A stretch of 64,000 nucleotides of DNA from Thozetella sp. PMI_491. Its lineage: Eukaryota > Ascomycota > Sordariomycetes > Chaetosphaeriales > Chaetosphaeriaceae. Positions 45,206 through 54,775 of this stretch are shown here, one piece after another; within the stretch, counting starts at the first letter, position 1; the number at the start of each line of letters is the position of its first letter. The stretch is taken from assembly GCA_021432635.1 (NCBI GenBank), contig MU270116.1:124001-188000 (forward strand), given 5' to 3'. Position numbers and translations under genes: made by a program. The notes under the pieces are model-generated. The model saw nothing but the letters and a program-made list of their open reading frames with translations, did not search any database and was not told the DNA's origin.

Positions 45206-45904
45206 CTAGAGAGTCTTGTACTCGCTCAGGAGCTCGACAAACTGGGTAATCTTGCGCTGCCGCGTCTCGGCCCGCTTGGTGGTCTCGATCCTCCAGATAA
45301 AGGAATAGCGCTTGCCCTTGTTGAGGGCGTCGAAAAAAGCCTTGGCCTTTTTGTTCTTATCGAGCGCCTTCTGAAAATCCTCGGGAACTTGGCAATTGCT
45401 CGGCGACGCGTAGGCGCGCGCCCAACGGCCGTCGGCCTGGGCGGCGTCGACCTCGGCCTGCCCGGACGGGCGAATGCGGCCGGCGGCCTCCAGCACGGCA
45501 ATCTTGTCGACATTGCGCTTAGACCACAGGCTATTCTTGCGGCGCGGGGTGAATTTCCGCAGGAAGTACCCATCGTCCAGGCTCTTAGTCTGACCATCGA
45601 TCCAGCCGAAGCAGAGGGCGATGTCGAGTGCTGCGTCGTAGCTGACGGACGGGTTAGCCGCGCCTTTCTTGCTGATTTTGAGCCAGAGACCGGGCGTGTG
45701 ATCAAGGTTGGACTCTAGCCATGCCTGCCAGGTGGCCTCGTCTGGGAAGAACTCGGTGGTGGCGGTAGCCTCGGAGGCGACCGAGGGCAACGCGACGGGC
45801 GTGACGGCGGGCGTGGAGCGCGCCGAGGTTTTACGTGCAGGTGCCCTCTCTGTGCTTCCAAGCACCTTCTTCAACGTGGCGGTGGATCTTGTTCTCCTAG
45901 ACAT
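45206..45904 (-). CDS. YdeI/OmpD-associated-like protein
   Basis: YdeI-type proteins are small soluble proteins, best known from bacteria, where E. coli YdeI is linked to peptide resistance; the fungal role is unknown. The intronless frame gives 232 aa. A Thr/Ala/Ser-rich N-terminal extension of about 50 residues precedes the domain, which starts at FFPDEATWQAWLESNLDHTP. It continues with GLWLKISKKG, the signature SYDAALDIALCFGWIDGQTK and the RKFTPRRKNSLWSKRNV segment. The C-terminal YdeI helical part includes PEDFQKALDKNKKAKAFFDA and KRYSFIWRIETTKRAETRQR. The extension is basic and could be a targeting or nuclear region. The lack of introns and bacterial-type domain leave old transfer possible but unproven. 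Confidence 0.9.
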   Translation of the reverse strand: MSRRTRSTATLKKVLGSTERAPARKTSARSTPAVTPVALPSVASEATATTEFFPDEATWQAWLESNLDHTPGLWLKISKKGAANPSVSYDAALDIALCFGWIDGQTKSLDDGYFLRKFTPRRKNSLWSKRNVDKIAVLEAAGRIRPSGQAEVDAAQADGRWARAYASPSNCQVPEDFQKALDKNKKAKAFFDALNKGKRYSFIWRIETTKRAETRQRKITQFVELLSEYKTL

Positions 45905-47218
45905 CCTGGGAGCGAGAGCGCACGAAGCTGTCAGGCTGCGACGGGGTTGCCTGCTGTTTCCATGTACTATATTGTAGGCTGAATGTCGTCAAAATAAGGC
46001 GTAGGCTGAGGCTAGGGACGTGGGGTCGCACGGACAGGGCTGATGCCTAGACCCCCCGGTGGCTTGTTTTGGCGCCGGACCTGAAGATCACCTTCAGCCT
46101 CCCCCAGATGACTAAGAGCAACAACCGTTCTTTGAGGACCAGCCATAACTAAGACAGGTTAACTATGCTGAAATGAAGATGCCTTGGCCCGATGTTTAAA
46201 CATAGTACGTAGCACAGAGCAATGCAACAGCCCTTTCTCCATCCTCGTCGGCCAGATCCGGGGCATCGAAAAACCGGCCCAATCCGGCTATGTTCTTCGA
46301 ACTATCTAAGGTAGTTAAGGAAAAAAATAAGTATTGAAGTACGTACATGGGTGGTTTTAAGGTTGGGCTAGCGCTGCGGAATCCACCGCCCAACATTTAC
46401 GACAGAAGCATCATGGGAAACCGTCTCGCGTACCTCCCTAACCCCTTGTGGCGCTGAGGTAACCCAGACTCCCTTCCCTTTTGTTCTATGCTTGGTCGCC
46501 GAAGTGGTGTGCATACGTAAACAAATCCTCCAATTCGCACGTCCTCTCTCCCATCCAGCCTGTTTCGCTTCTCCCGGCGGCGACTGGGCGAGCAACGAGG
46601 TGGACGCGTCAGAGCTCAGAAAACCGGCTCCACATCTGGCTGTGTGTCGTTAGTGGACCGATTAGCGAGTGCGAGGAGTGGCGTTTCGAGCATAGCGGGA
46701 GCGCAGCTGGCCAATGCCGTTGCCCTTCTGGTGCTAGTAAGTCCCGAAACGGTTTCGAATGGCACTGTGAAGGGACGAGTTGGGGGCCACGAGACGTCCC
46801 CCGAACTACCATAATACCATAATAGGGGATCGAGGCCGAGGTGCAGCTTCCCCATGTCACGAAGTATCAGCTGTTAGCCCCGACCACGTCATGCCCCTGA
46901 CCACGCTCCACGCACATCTACCTATCCGAACGCTTCGTTGCGCTGCGAGAGGCTATTGCCAACAGAAGTTCCATGTTCCTGCGCGTCGCTCCGCAAAGCC
47001 TTGACGCGGCTCCATCGACGGCGACATGGCATTTGTACTTTTGAGCCTTGGCGTCTATTCGCCTGAAATGTTTATATTCCCGTTGTCTCCCGTTTTGTGA
47101 TGAGCCTTCGATCATGACCGTGTCCTTCCATCCTTCCATTTCAACTAGCAGTGGCGAACCGACTTTCATCTACTCACGACTTGCCGTCATTTGCATCCGA
47201 ACAGGAAGGCTCACAGCT
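45905..47218. other. Intergenic region with promoter of the DHA2 transporter
   Basis: 1.3 kb. An A-rich run lies at 46320-46330. Short frames near 46480-46860 are not supported as genes. Confidence 0.4.
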
Positions 47219-49326
47219 ATGGAAGGGAAGAACTCGACGGCAGACGCAGAGACTATCTCAGTCAGCGGCGATGATGGCCATGTCCCCTTTGCCGGGCCCG
47301 CTCGGCCGGAAGAGCTGATGCTCCGATTGAAGCCTATCTCGGCATGGAGAAGAGCTATTATCCTAAGCTGGTACGTGATTCTTTCGCCCGTCGTCCAATG
47401 GATCAAAACCTGATTCGAAATTACTGCGTTAGCATCGGAATGGGCTTCCTCTTCGCCATTATGGACACTACCATCGGTATGACCTCCTACGACGAACAAT
47501 CGGAAGTACGAATTATCCCCAACTAACTATGCCTTCTCTATGCGACACACAGTGGCGACAATGCTTTACGATGTCTCGAACGAGTTCAACAACTTCGCCC
47601 TGATACCGTGGGTTGTCGTCTCATACACCTTGGCTTATGTCGGTGAGTTAAAAGGCTTTGCCTCACTCGGTGACGCAGTTGCGCTGACCCCGGCTCTACC
47701 CAAGGGTGTGCTGTTTTCATTGCCAGACTGGCGGACGCATTGGGGCGAAGGACTGTCCTGCTAGGCTCCTTCTTTGTTTTCTTGGTCGCGTCAATGGGAT
47801 GCGGCGCATCAAAAACTATCGAACAGCTCATCGGGTTCCGCGCCATGCAAGGTGCGGGAGGCGCTGGACTCTATTCCATGACCATGATCATCTACCCGGA
47901 GATCAGCCCCCCGAAACTCGTCCCCTTGCTCTCATCCATCTTGGGCGTAATTGTCGCCATAGCCGGCGTCTGTGGCCCCATCATCGGCGGCCTATTCACG
48001 ACATATACAACCTGGAGGTGGGCGTTTTGGATAAAGTGAGTTCCCCCGGTATATAAAGCCCTGCAGAGAGGATCAAATTGGCTAACGCAACGCAGTGGTC
48101 CTGGTACATTTGTTCCGGGAGTTATCCTAATCTTCGCTTGGCCGCGAGATCTTCAGACCTTTACCAGGCTGCAGTTCAAGTATTTTGACTACGTCGGCAT
48201 GGTGCTTACCATGGGAAGCACCGTTCTACTGGTGTTCATCCTGAACGAGGCGGCTACACGGGAATATGCATGGAACAGCGCTACGACCATCACTATTCTT
48301 GTTCTATTTGGCCTTTGCTGGATTGCACTTATATTCTGGCAAAGGTTCATCTCGCACCATCCAACACTGTGCCTCATTCGGTCGCAGTTTCCGTACAGAA
48401 TCCTCAGCGACAGAGTTATGATGTGCTCCATATGGTATGAATTCCCCAATCGTGAATCTAACCCTCCCCTTCTCCCCTTCTGTTAATTATCAGTCCTGAC
48501 GGCGAACAGCTGCACGGTATGTACCGGGTTCGTCATGATCCTTACCATTATCAACGTGCCCCTGCGATCAGAGATTGCGAACTTGTACGACGCCGTCAAG
48601 TCAGGAATCCTTCTTCTCCCGCTGATGGGAAGCACGGCGGTGGGATCCGCCGTGGCCGGCATCGCTTCCGTGAAGCATAACAACACCTGGTGGACGCTAA
48701 TTGCGTCCGGCGTCCTGATGCTCATCGGGTCCTGTCTGTTGTCGACTCTGACGGACACCCTCACACCTGAGGCGAAGCAATATGGATACCAAGTGATTCT
48801 GGGCCTAGGGATAGGCCTCAACTTGGCGACCTCGACATTCATTACTTCATTGCAAGTCGTCTTCGAGGACCACGGTGTGTTACCTACTTCCCCGTCAATC
48901 ATCGCTCGTTTTTGATACTCATTCATATTATACTCTACTCCAGCCGTTGCGCAGGGCCTCGTTGCACAATTACGCATCTTCGGTGGCAGTCTAGGTGTTG
49001 CTTCCAGCTTTATCGTCCTGAACAATATGATTCAAGACCGGCTCACGGATATCCTGTCGCCGGAGCAGATGGAAGCCTTTTACCGCTCCCCGATTGCCAT
49101 CTACGGGTTCACCCCCATCCAGCAACTGGGCGTAAGAAGCGTGTATATTGATGCTTTCAATGTCAACATGCGTGTATGCGCCGGTCTTTCCGCCGTTGCC
49201 ATCGTTGCAGGTCTATGCACCTACCAGCGCAATCCACCGACGATCCAGAAACGGCTGGCCGAACTTGAGGAGTTCTATGCTCGAGCAGCGGCGGTGGACA
49301 TCACACTAGACGAAACTCCCCGGTAG
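47219..49326 (+). CDS. MFS transporter, DHA2 (14-helix) drug:H+ antiporter
   Basis: Proton-driven efflux pump of the 14-helix type. Seven exons, 47219-47370, 47433-47476, 47553-47642, 47705-48035, 48096-48434, 48510-48874 and 48944-49326, encode 567 aa. TM1 carries GMGFLFAIMDTTIVATML, the DHA2 motif in which Asp sits in the helix. The loop RLADALGRRTVLLG matches motif A, and GFRAMQGAGGAGLYS plus IIGGLFTTYTTWRWAFWIN match motif C and the following helix. The fourth exon start was set at the ACCCAAG acceptor because it alone restores GCAVFIARLAD. Short second and third exons are typical of this family. The tail (LAELEEFYARAAAVD) is cytosolic. Substrate unknown. It converges on another DHA2 gene with 483 bp between them. 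Confidence 0.92.
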
Positions 49327-49809
49327 AGTGGTACACATAGAATTAGATTTACAGATTTGCTAGCGCTGCTTGGAGACCTTTTTTAATCAAAGTTCAGACC
49401 CAGGAAAACAACGACAGCCGCAAACCATCAGATTGAACAGGTAGAAAACGATTGCATTACTCAATATAAGGCGTGTAGTAGTATGTAGAACGATGGAATG
49501 ACGAACGATATGTAGAGTAGCGATCGAAGTCGCGGCTGCGGGTAGGGGGTCGGTGGGTAGCCGGGGCTTCCTGAGCCTCCTAGAGCAGTGCGGATGGGAC
49601 TGCCCACCGCCCCTCATCCTTCGCCGATGCCGAGGGTTATAAAATACTAAAGATCGTTTCCAGCGCAACAAAGGAAAAGCAGATAGAAAATGCACATGTG
49701 ACCCGCCCATCATCTCTCGTACAGTAAGGTAAGCCTGACCTGTGATTTATCTGTTGCCCAGAAGAAGAGGTATGTATTGTGATGCGACTCGCCCCCTTCA
49801 AGAAAGTTC
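49327..49809. other. Spacer between two convergent DHA2 genes
   Basis: 483 bp with both 3' ends; AT-rich, no coding frame supported. Confidence 0.4.
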
Positions 49810-51754
49810 TCAGGCGCCCAGCTTGCCGACTCTCCGGAGGCCCACGGCGCCAGCAACAGTGGCGACAACCATCAATGCAAAACATGTCCAGAAGACGGCG
49901 CGGTACCCGAGGAGAAGGGCCTCCGGCGAGGACTTGTCTGGGTACTGCGACTCTAATGTCACGCTGGCGGAGATGACGGCCATGATCATGATACCGACCG
50001 AGTTGCCAAATTGCGCGACCGTGTTGAAGACGGCGCCGGCCAGGGCTTGTGTATCTTCGGAGAACGAATTGGTGATGATGACATTCGCTACGGTAAAGAT
50101 GACTGCGGCAGACGTTAGGAAGGCCCGGCGAGAGGCGGCAAAGTTAAAGGAGGACTTACTATCTGCACTCGGCGGCGCCGTCAAAACAGCCCAGAATGTG
50201 CAAACCCAGTAAGACCAGGCTGGATTGGCAAACGTCATTAGAACTGGTGCGGCCGTGCTGATGGCCGTGGACACGAAGACTAGATGGTCCGCGCGCACCT
50301 TGTCCGCGATCAGGCCGATGAAGGGGCTTAAGATGATGCCCACAATCACCTCGGGTAATAGGTAGAGGGAGGACTGGAAAGCCGAGCTATATTGGACCTT
50401 CTGGAAGCTTTAAGCGTGTAAGCGAGGCATGTCCGGGCTGGTGGGGACGAGGTGGGATGAGTACATACAACAGAACGAGGAAGTATTCCAGGCTGTTCAG
50501 GACGGCCCAGTCGATCATGACAATGATGCAAACGGTCGTGAACGCCATGTTTCGCCACAAAGAGTTGGGAATTAGCGGCTTCCGGCCGCACTTCTCCATG
50601 TATGCCATCCAGAAGCCAAAAGTGATAAAGAGGCCAATGGCGCAGATCAGGATGGCGACGTTTACCGGCCGTATAATGTTTGAGCGGTTGGCTGTGATAA
50701 CACTATTTCTCCAGTTAGCCTCAAAACACGCGAGTCCAGGCTGGACGCGGGAGGGTCACGGACGCGAAGATGTATGAAAACATGCCCAGCGCCGTCGACA
50801 CGATCAATACGCCGACCCAGTCGATTTCCGTAGCGAACCGTCGCCATGTGAAGAGCTCGCGTGGCTTGTCCTGCGGAAGCTTCCATATGCTCATGCAAAA
50901 CAGGATAAAGATGATGCCGGCCGTCAGGTAGTAAGCGAACCGCCACGTGAGCGGCGTCTCAGCCAGGAAACCGCCAAGAACGAGGCCAATCATGAAGCCA
51001 ATCGGCTGGCCGACGCCAAGGCACGAGAAGCCAATATTTCGGCCCCGGCCCGGTGGGATCGTGTTGGTGAGGATGCTAAAGGCGGTGGGGAGGCACATGG
51101 AGGCCGCAGTGCCCTGGATGGCGCGGAAGATGATGATCTCCATGCCGGTCCGAGACAGCCCGACAGCGAGGGTCGAGGCGGCCAAAAAGAAGCAGCCGAT
51201 CAGGTTGAGAACCCGGTTGCCGATGAAATCTGCGATGGCCCCAGAGAGAATGAGACAGCAGCTACCTGCGAGACTAGTTTGGAGGGGGCCGACGTTAGCT
51301 ACAACAAATCTGGGAGGGGACTAAGACGGAGTGACTCCATACGGGTAGACTGAGGCTGGCCTGCGCGTCAAAACGGGATTAGCTTCTGCGCGAAGTAGAC
51401 AAGGTGCATAGGACGAACATACCACAGGAGCAAGCTGTCCGGCAGTGCAAGATCTTTGGCGATGATGGGGATGTCGATGGTCAGGATGCCTGTGCTCATG
51501 CTCCCGACAAACATGATGCCTGACAGTACGATGATAATGATAGGCGAGGGGAGCGGCGGGACCTCAGCCGGCGGCTTTGTTATGTTTGAGCTCACCGTCT
51601 CTACCTCTGACAGCTCGGCGTCTAGGCATGCTGGCGCGAGCTTCTCCGGGTCCAGCCTCTCCTGGCTAGAGGACGTCTGGTCGAACAGAGCTGGCCGTGG
51701 CATGTTGGAACTGGTCTCTCTCACTCGCTCACGCTCGGTCACTCGCTCATTCAA
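49810..51754 (-). CDS. Second MFS DHA2-type drug:H+ antiporter, with an 18-nt microexon
   Basis: A second 14-helix efflux pump on the opposite strand. Exons in transcription order: 51423-51703 (or from 51754), 51343-51360, 50747-51273, 50469-50691, 50160-50407 and 49810-50102, giving 529 aa from 51703. The upstream ATG at 51754 adds 17 residues from a GA-rich tract and is less likely. TM1 has GIMFVGSMSTGILTIDIPII. The 18-nt exon supplies PASVYP between LLLW and LAGSCCLILSGAIADF. FRAIQGTAASMCLPTAFS and GQPIGFMIGLVLGGF match motif C. The C-terminal half includes SLWRNMAFTTVCIIVMIDWA and FFQKVQYSSAFQSSLYLLPE. The intron 50692-50746 has a weak donor (GTCCAG), chosen because it keeps phase. Family firm, that one splice less so. 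Confidence 0.88.
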
Positions 51755-54199
51755 CGGCCGGCAGAGGGGGGGGGGGGTATCAAAAGTTAGAGTAGCACCT
51801 CTCTCTTGTCTCTTTCTCTCGCAGAGTCTTCAGCAGTGGCTTGGCCAACCCTCTTGGGGCAAGGAGGAGCCGCCGGCGTGCGCGACTTTATCTTGTTGGC
51901 CGGCCGGGGGCTCTAAGTGCTCGAGCACAGAATTTACACGGACAATTTAGATATGCCTATCTGGATCAACGCTGCACAGGAATGCGGGACTAGCATCGGC
52001 AGCCGGTCGCTCTATGACGAGTTATGTCTCGTGCATTGCAGTTGTGACCCAGCACAACTCTGCCCGGCATAAGCAACGGTGTTGCACTGCGTTTCCCGGC
52101 GCCGGCGCCTTGCGTGGCCTGACGTTGGAGAGTGGTGATGAACATTCTTCTCTCCAAGCAATCGGCACGAGCCTCCCGTGTCTAGCCTCCCTCGATCGCC
52201 CCCCTTGCGGTGGAGCAGGAAGCCATGCGTGGCCGACCCCTCAGACCGGCCGCCGGGGCTTTCACGCGCGGCCATGAACTCGTTCCGCCATCGTGGACAA
52301 ATAGGGATAGTGACGACGCAGGTCTCATTCGTGATCGAATGTACCTCGAGCCTGCCTCCACTTCTCTTCTTCTTTTTCCTTTTTCAAGTTTTATATAGCA
52401 AGGTGACGAGCTTGTGGATCTTTTAAAACATCCTAAATACCAGGGCCCGCCTCCCGTTCCTATTCGTCCGTACACATGTAGAGACCACAGGCACCGCCGG
52501 GCCGATCGTTGCCCGTTCCGACTAGCCAATCCCTACTGTCGGATGAGAGAAGGAGAGAGAGGGGATAGCTCAAGTTTTGCTTGGGTCTCTGACACTTCCC
52601 GCCCGCTGTCGGTGCAGCTCTCGGCCTGTTGTACCCCTTCCCCGCTCGGCCATGTTCTGGCCTCCGTAGTGCCGCCATACCCTAATTCATGCATGATCAA
52701 CCGGCGGACCCAGGAGGGCGTTCGCCACCAACCGGGAATAGGAACAGAGACCATGATCTGTAACTGCGTGACGAAGACGGCCGTGGTCGAGATGTGTGAA
52801 TCTTGCCCAGTCACCAGCTAGTGCGCTCCGGTCCCTCCCTCCCTGCGCTCTCCCCGTGGGCCCCTTTTCGATCAGATTTGGAAACAAAGCACAGAATCGG
52901 GATGTGCTAGAGAGATAACCGGGGATATCATGGGTAGAGTTGCCCCGAGGGAATACAACGACTCCACGTGCCTCTATCGCGGGCATGCCACTGGACCCAG
53001 CAACGGCGCGGCAATCTTGATACACAGGCGACCAACCGATAACCCCTTTTTCCTTCTATGCCTACCGCTATGACTACCTCATAACCCCACAGTTTCTCAT
53101 GGTCCGTATAAGACCCTTACCACCCACATTTCATCGCCAGAGAGCCACCAAGAGGCAAAATTTTCAACCTAGAGGAGGACGCTGCTGCGAAGACGCTGGC
53201 CCGAGCAGCATACCAACGTGAGACCACGTCTAGATCTTTGCCTCAAATATCCGAGAAATCTGAGACATACAACCCAAAGTGGAGAAGGATTATCGTCGAA
53301 GCTAGCAGATTGCAGCCCGTCTCGGATTGTCTCACTTGGATTTGTGGTCCCTTATACCCCGTTGCACCAGTTACAGCCACGGAATCTTCAACCGGAATTA
53401 CAACGTGCCGGCTCTGCCTACGGTAGTGGCTCATAACAGGAAAACATTCCGTGGCTTACACTTGTGGACGGCATGAGCTCAAAATGCATCCTGCACCAGT
53501 TGCCACTAGCTTCGGGGCCGGTACTTTCGAGGAAGACCGGAGTGAGTTGTCATCTGCCCGCAGTCACCGGAATACCGACCACTACTAGCTGTCGGTGTCA
53601 CGCACCTATGCACAGATGAACGATGGGCCAGCCAGATCGGCATCCCGGCTGGCAGTGAGACGCCGTGATATTTCTCTATTGACTCCTTCGGGGTTTAGAG
53701 CGGGTTATGGCGGCAGCAGTTGAAAAAAAAAAATTGAGAGAGATATTGTGAGAGCATATGTTCCAGGTAATAACGGGCGGGAGAGTAACTACGCCAGGCC
53801 AAGAAATGAAGAGTCTAGAAAAAAGGGGGACCCTCGCGCCTCTGTCTCAGTCCACAAGGAGACACACTGGAGCCGTCCAAGCTTTAAGTTGTCTCGCGAC
53901 CTTTTTCCGCGGTGCGCGGAGAGAGGGGCCGATGTTTAATCCAATTGAATACGGCTCACGTTTACGATATGGAACTGCATCGAGAATCACGAGGTTACAC
54001 CCGAGGCATGGCGGCTTCCAGGTCGGTCCCCGAACTGGAGAAAGGGCCTTTTTGCCGAGCCCCTCTTGAGGAATTGGACTCCTGACGCTACATTCGGTTT
54101 TCAAAAAACGCTCGAGACCAAAGACCCTTACGTTCGGCTGCTTGAGTGCGTCAAGCCCTGAACGGGCTAGAGCCTTCCTGGCGGGGTACGTGGCCGGTT
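51755..54199. other. Intergenic region, no convincing gene
   Basis: 2.4 kb. It begins with a G-run at about 51767-51777 just upstream of the DHA2 gene. Overlapping frames on both strands (52012-53025) have no family motif. Nothing else is supported. Confidence 0.45.
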
Positions 54200-54775
54200 T
54201 TAGAAGATGGTTGGCATGCGAGGAGCCCTGTCGCCAGAAGTCAGTAACCCTGATTCAGATGCTAGGTCCAGCTTGGTGCTTACACTGTCGTCGGAGACCT
54301 GGGAGTGCCGCCGTTGGTACCGTCTCCCTCGCCCTCACCCACCCCTTCGCCCTCGCCCTCGCCTTCGCCTTCACCCGTGCCTGTACCGGTGCCTGTACCG
54401 GTGCCTGTGCCCGTGTTCTCACCCTCACCCTCACCCTCGCCGGTGCCCTCGCCTTCAGTCGTGCCAGGATCCTCAATGGGCTGATCAGGGTCCTGTTCCT
54501 GCTGGCCACCGCCCTGTTGGCCGCCCTGCTGGACCGTGCCCTGGAGGCACTGCGAGTACCACTCGTTCTGCACGTTGCAGTAGGTGCCGTCGGCGCACAT
54601 GGTCGAACCTGCCCAGTTGCGGCCGCCACCTTTGTAATGTAAGCGTAGCCCAGCCAGGTATGTGAGGTAGAATCTCGTTCTTACATTGCCCCCAGACCGT
54701 CTGGGTCTGGGCCAAGACGTTGCTGAGGAGGCCAAAGCCGGCCACGAAGGCAAATCCGAAAGCCTGAGGAAGCAT
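54200..54775 (-). CDS. Small secreted CBM1 protein with Gly-Glu/Gly-Thr repeat tail
   Basis: CBM1 is the fungal cellulose-binding module, normally attached to a plant-wall enzyme. Here it is almost the entire folded part. Exons 54685-54775, 54284-54629 and 54200-54227 give 154 aa. If the last intron is not used, the protein stops at 54280 with 146 aa. A signal peptide ([20 protein letters not shown]) is followed at once by [11 protein letters not shown], split by a 55-bp intron, then [20 protein letters not shown] and YSQCL, the full CBM1 with its four Cys and aromatic binding face. After it come Gln/Gly-rich linker and about 50 residues of GEGEGE and TGTGTG repeats. No catalytic domain follows. 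The last intron has GTAAGC donor and CTGAC branch. CBM1 is certain; role unknown. Confidence 0.88.
54333..54476 (-). repeat. Gly-Glu / Gly-Thr coding minisatellite
   Basis: Tandem six-base units coding for GE and GT inside the CBM1 protein gene; on the plus strand they read as repeats of CCCTCG/CCCTCA and CCGGTG/CCTGTA types. Such units change copy number easily by replication slippage. Confidence 0.8.

Noticed and set aside
51704-51754. N-terminal extension of the second DHA2 protein from the ATG at 51754
   Set aside because: The 17 extra residues come from a GA-rich low-complexity tract; the ATG at 51703 opens a more ordinary N-terminus, though this is not proven.
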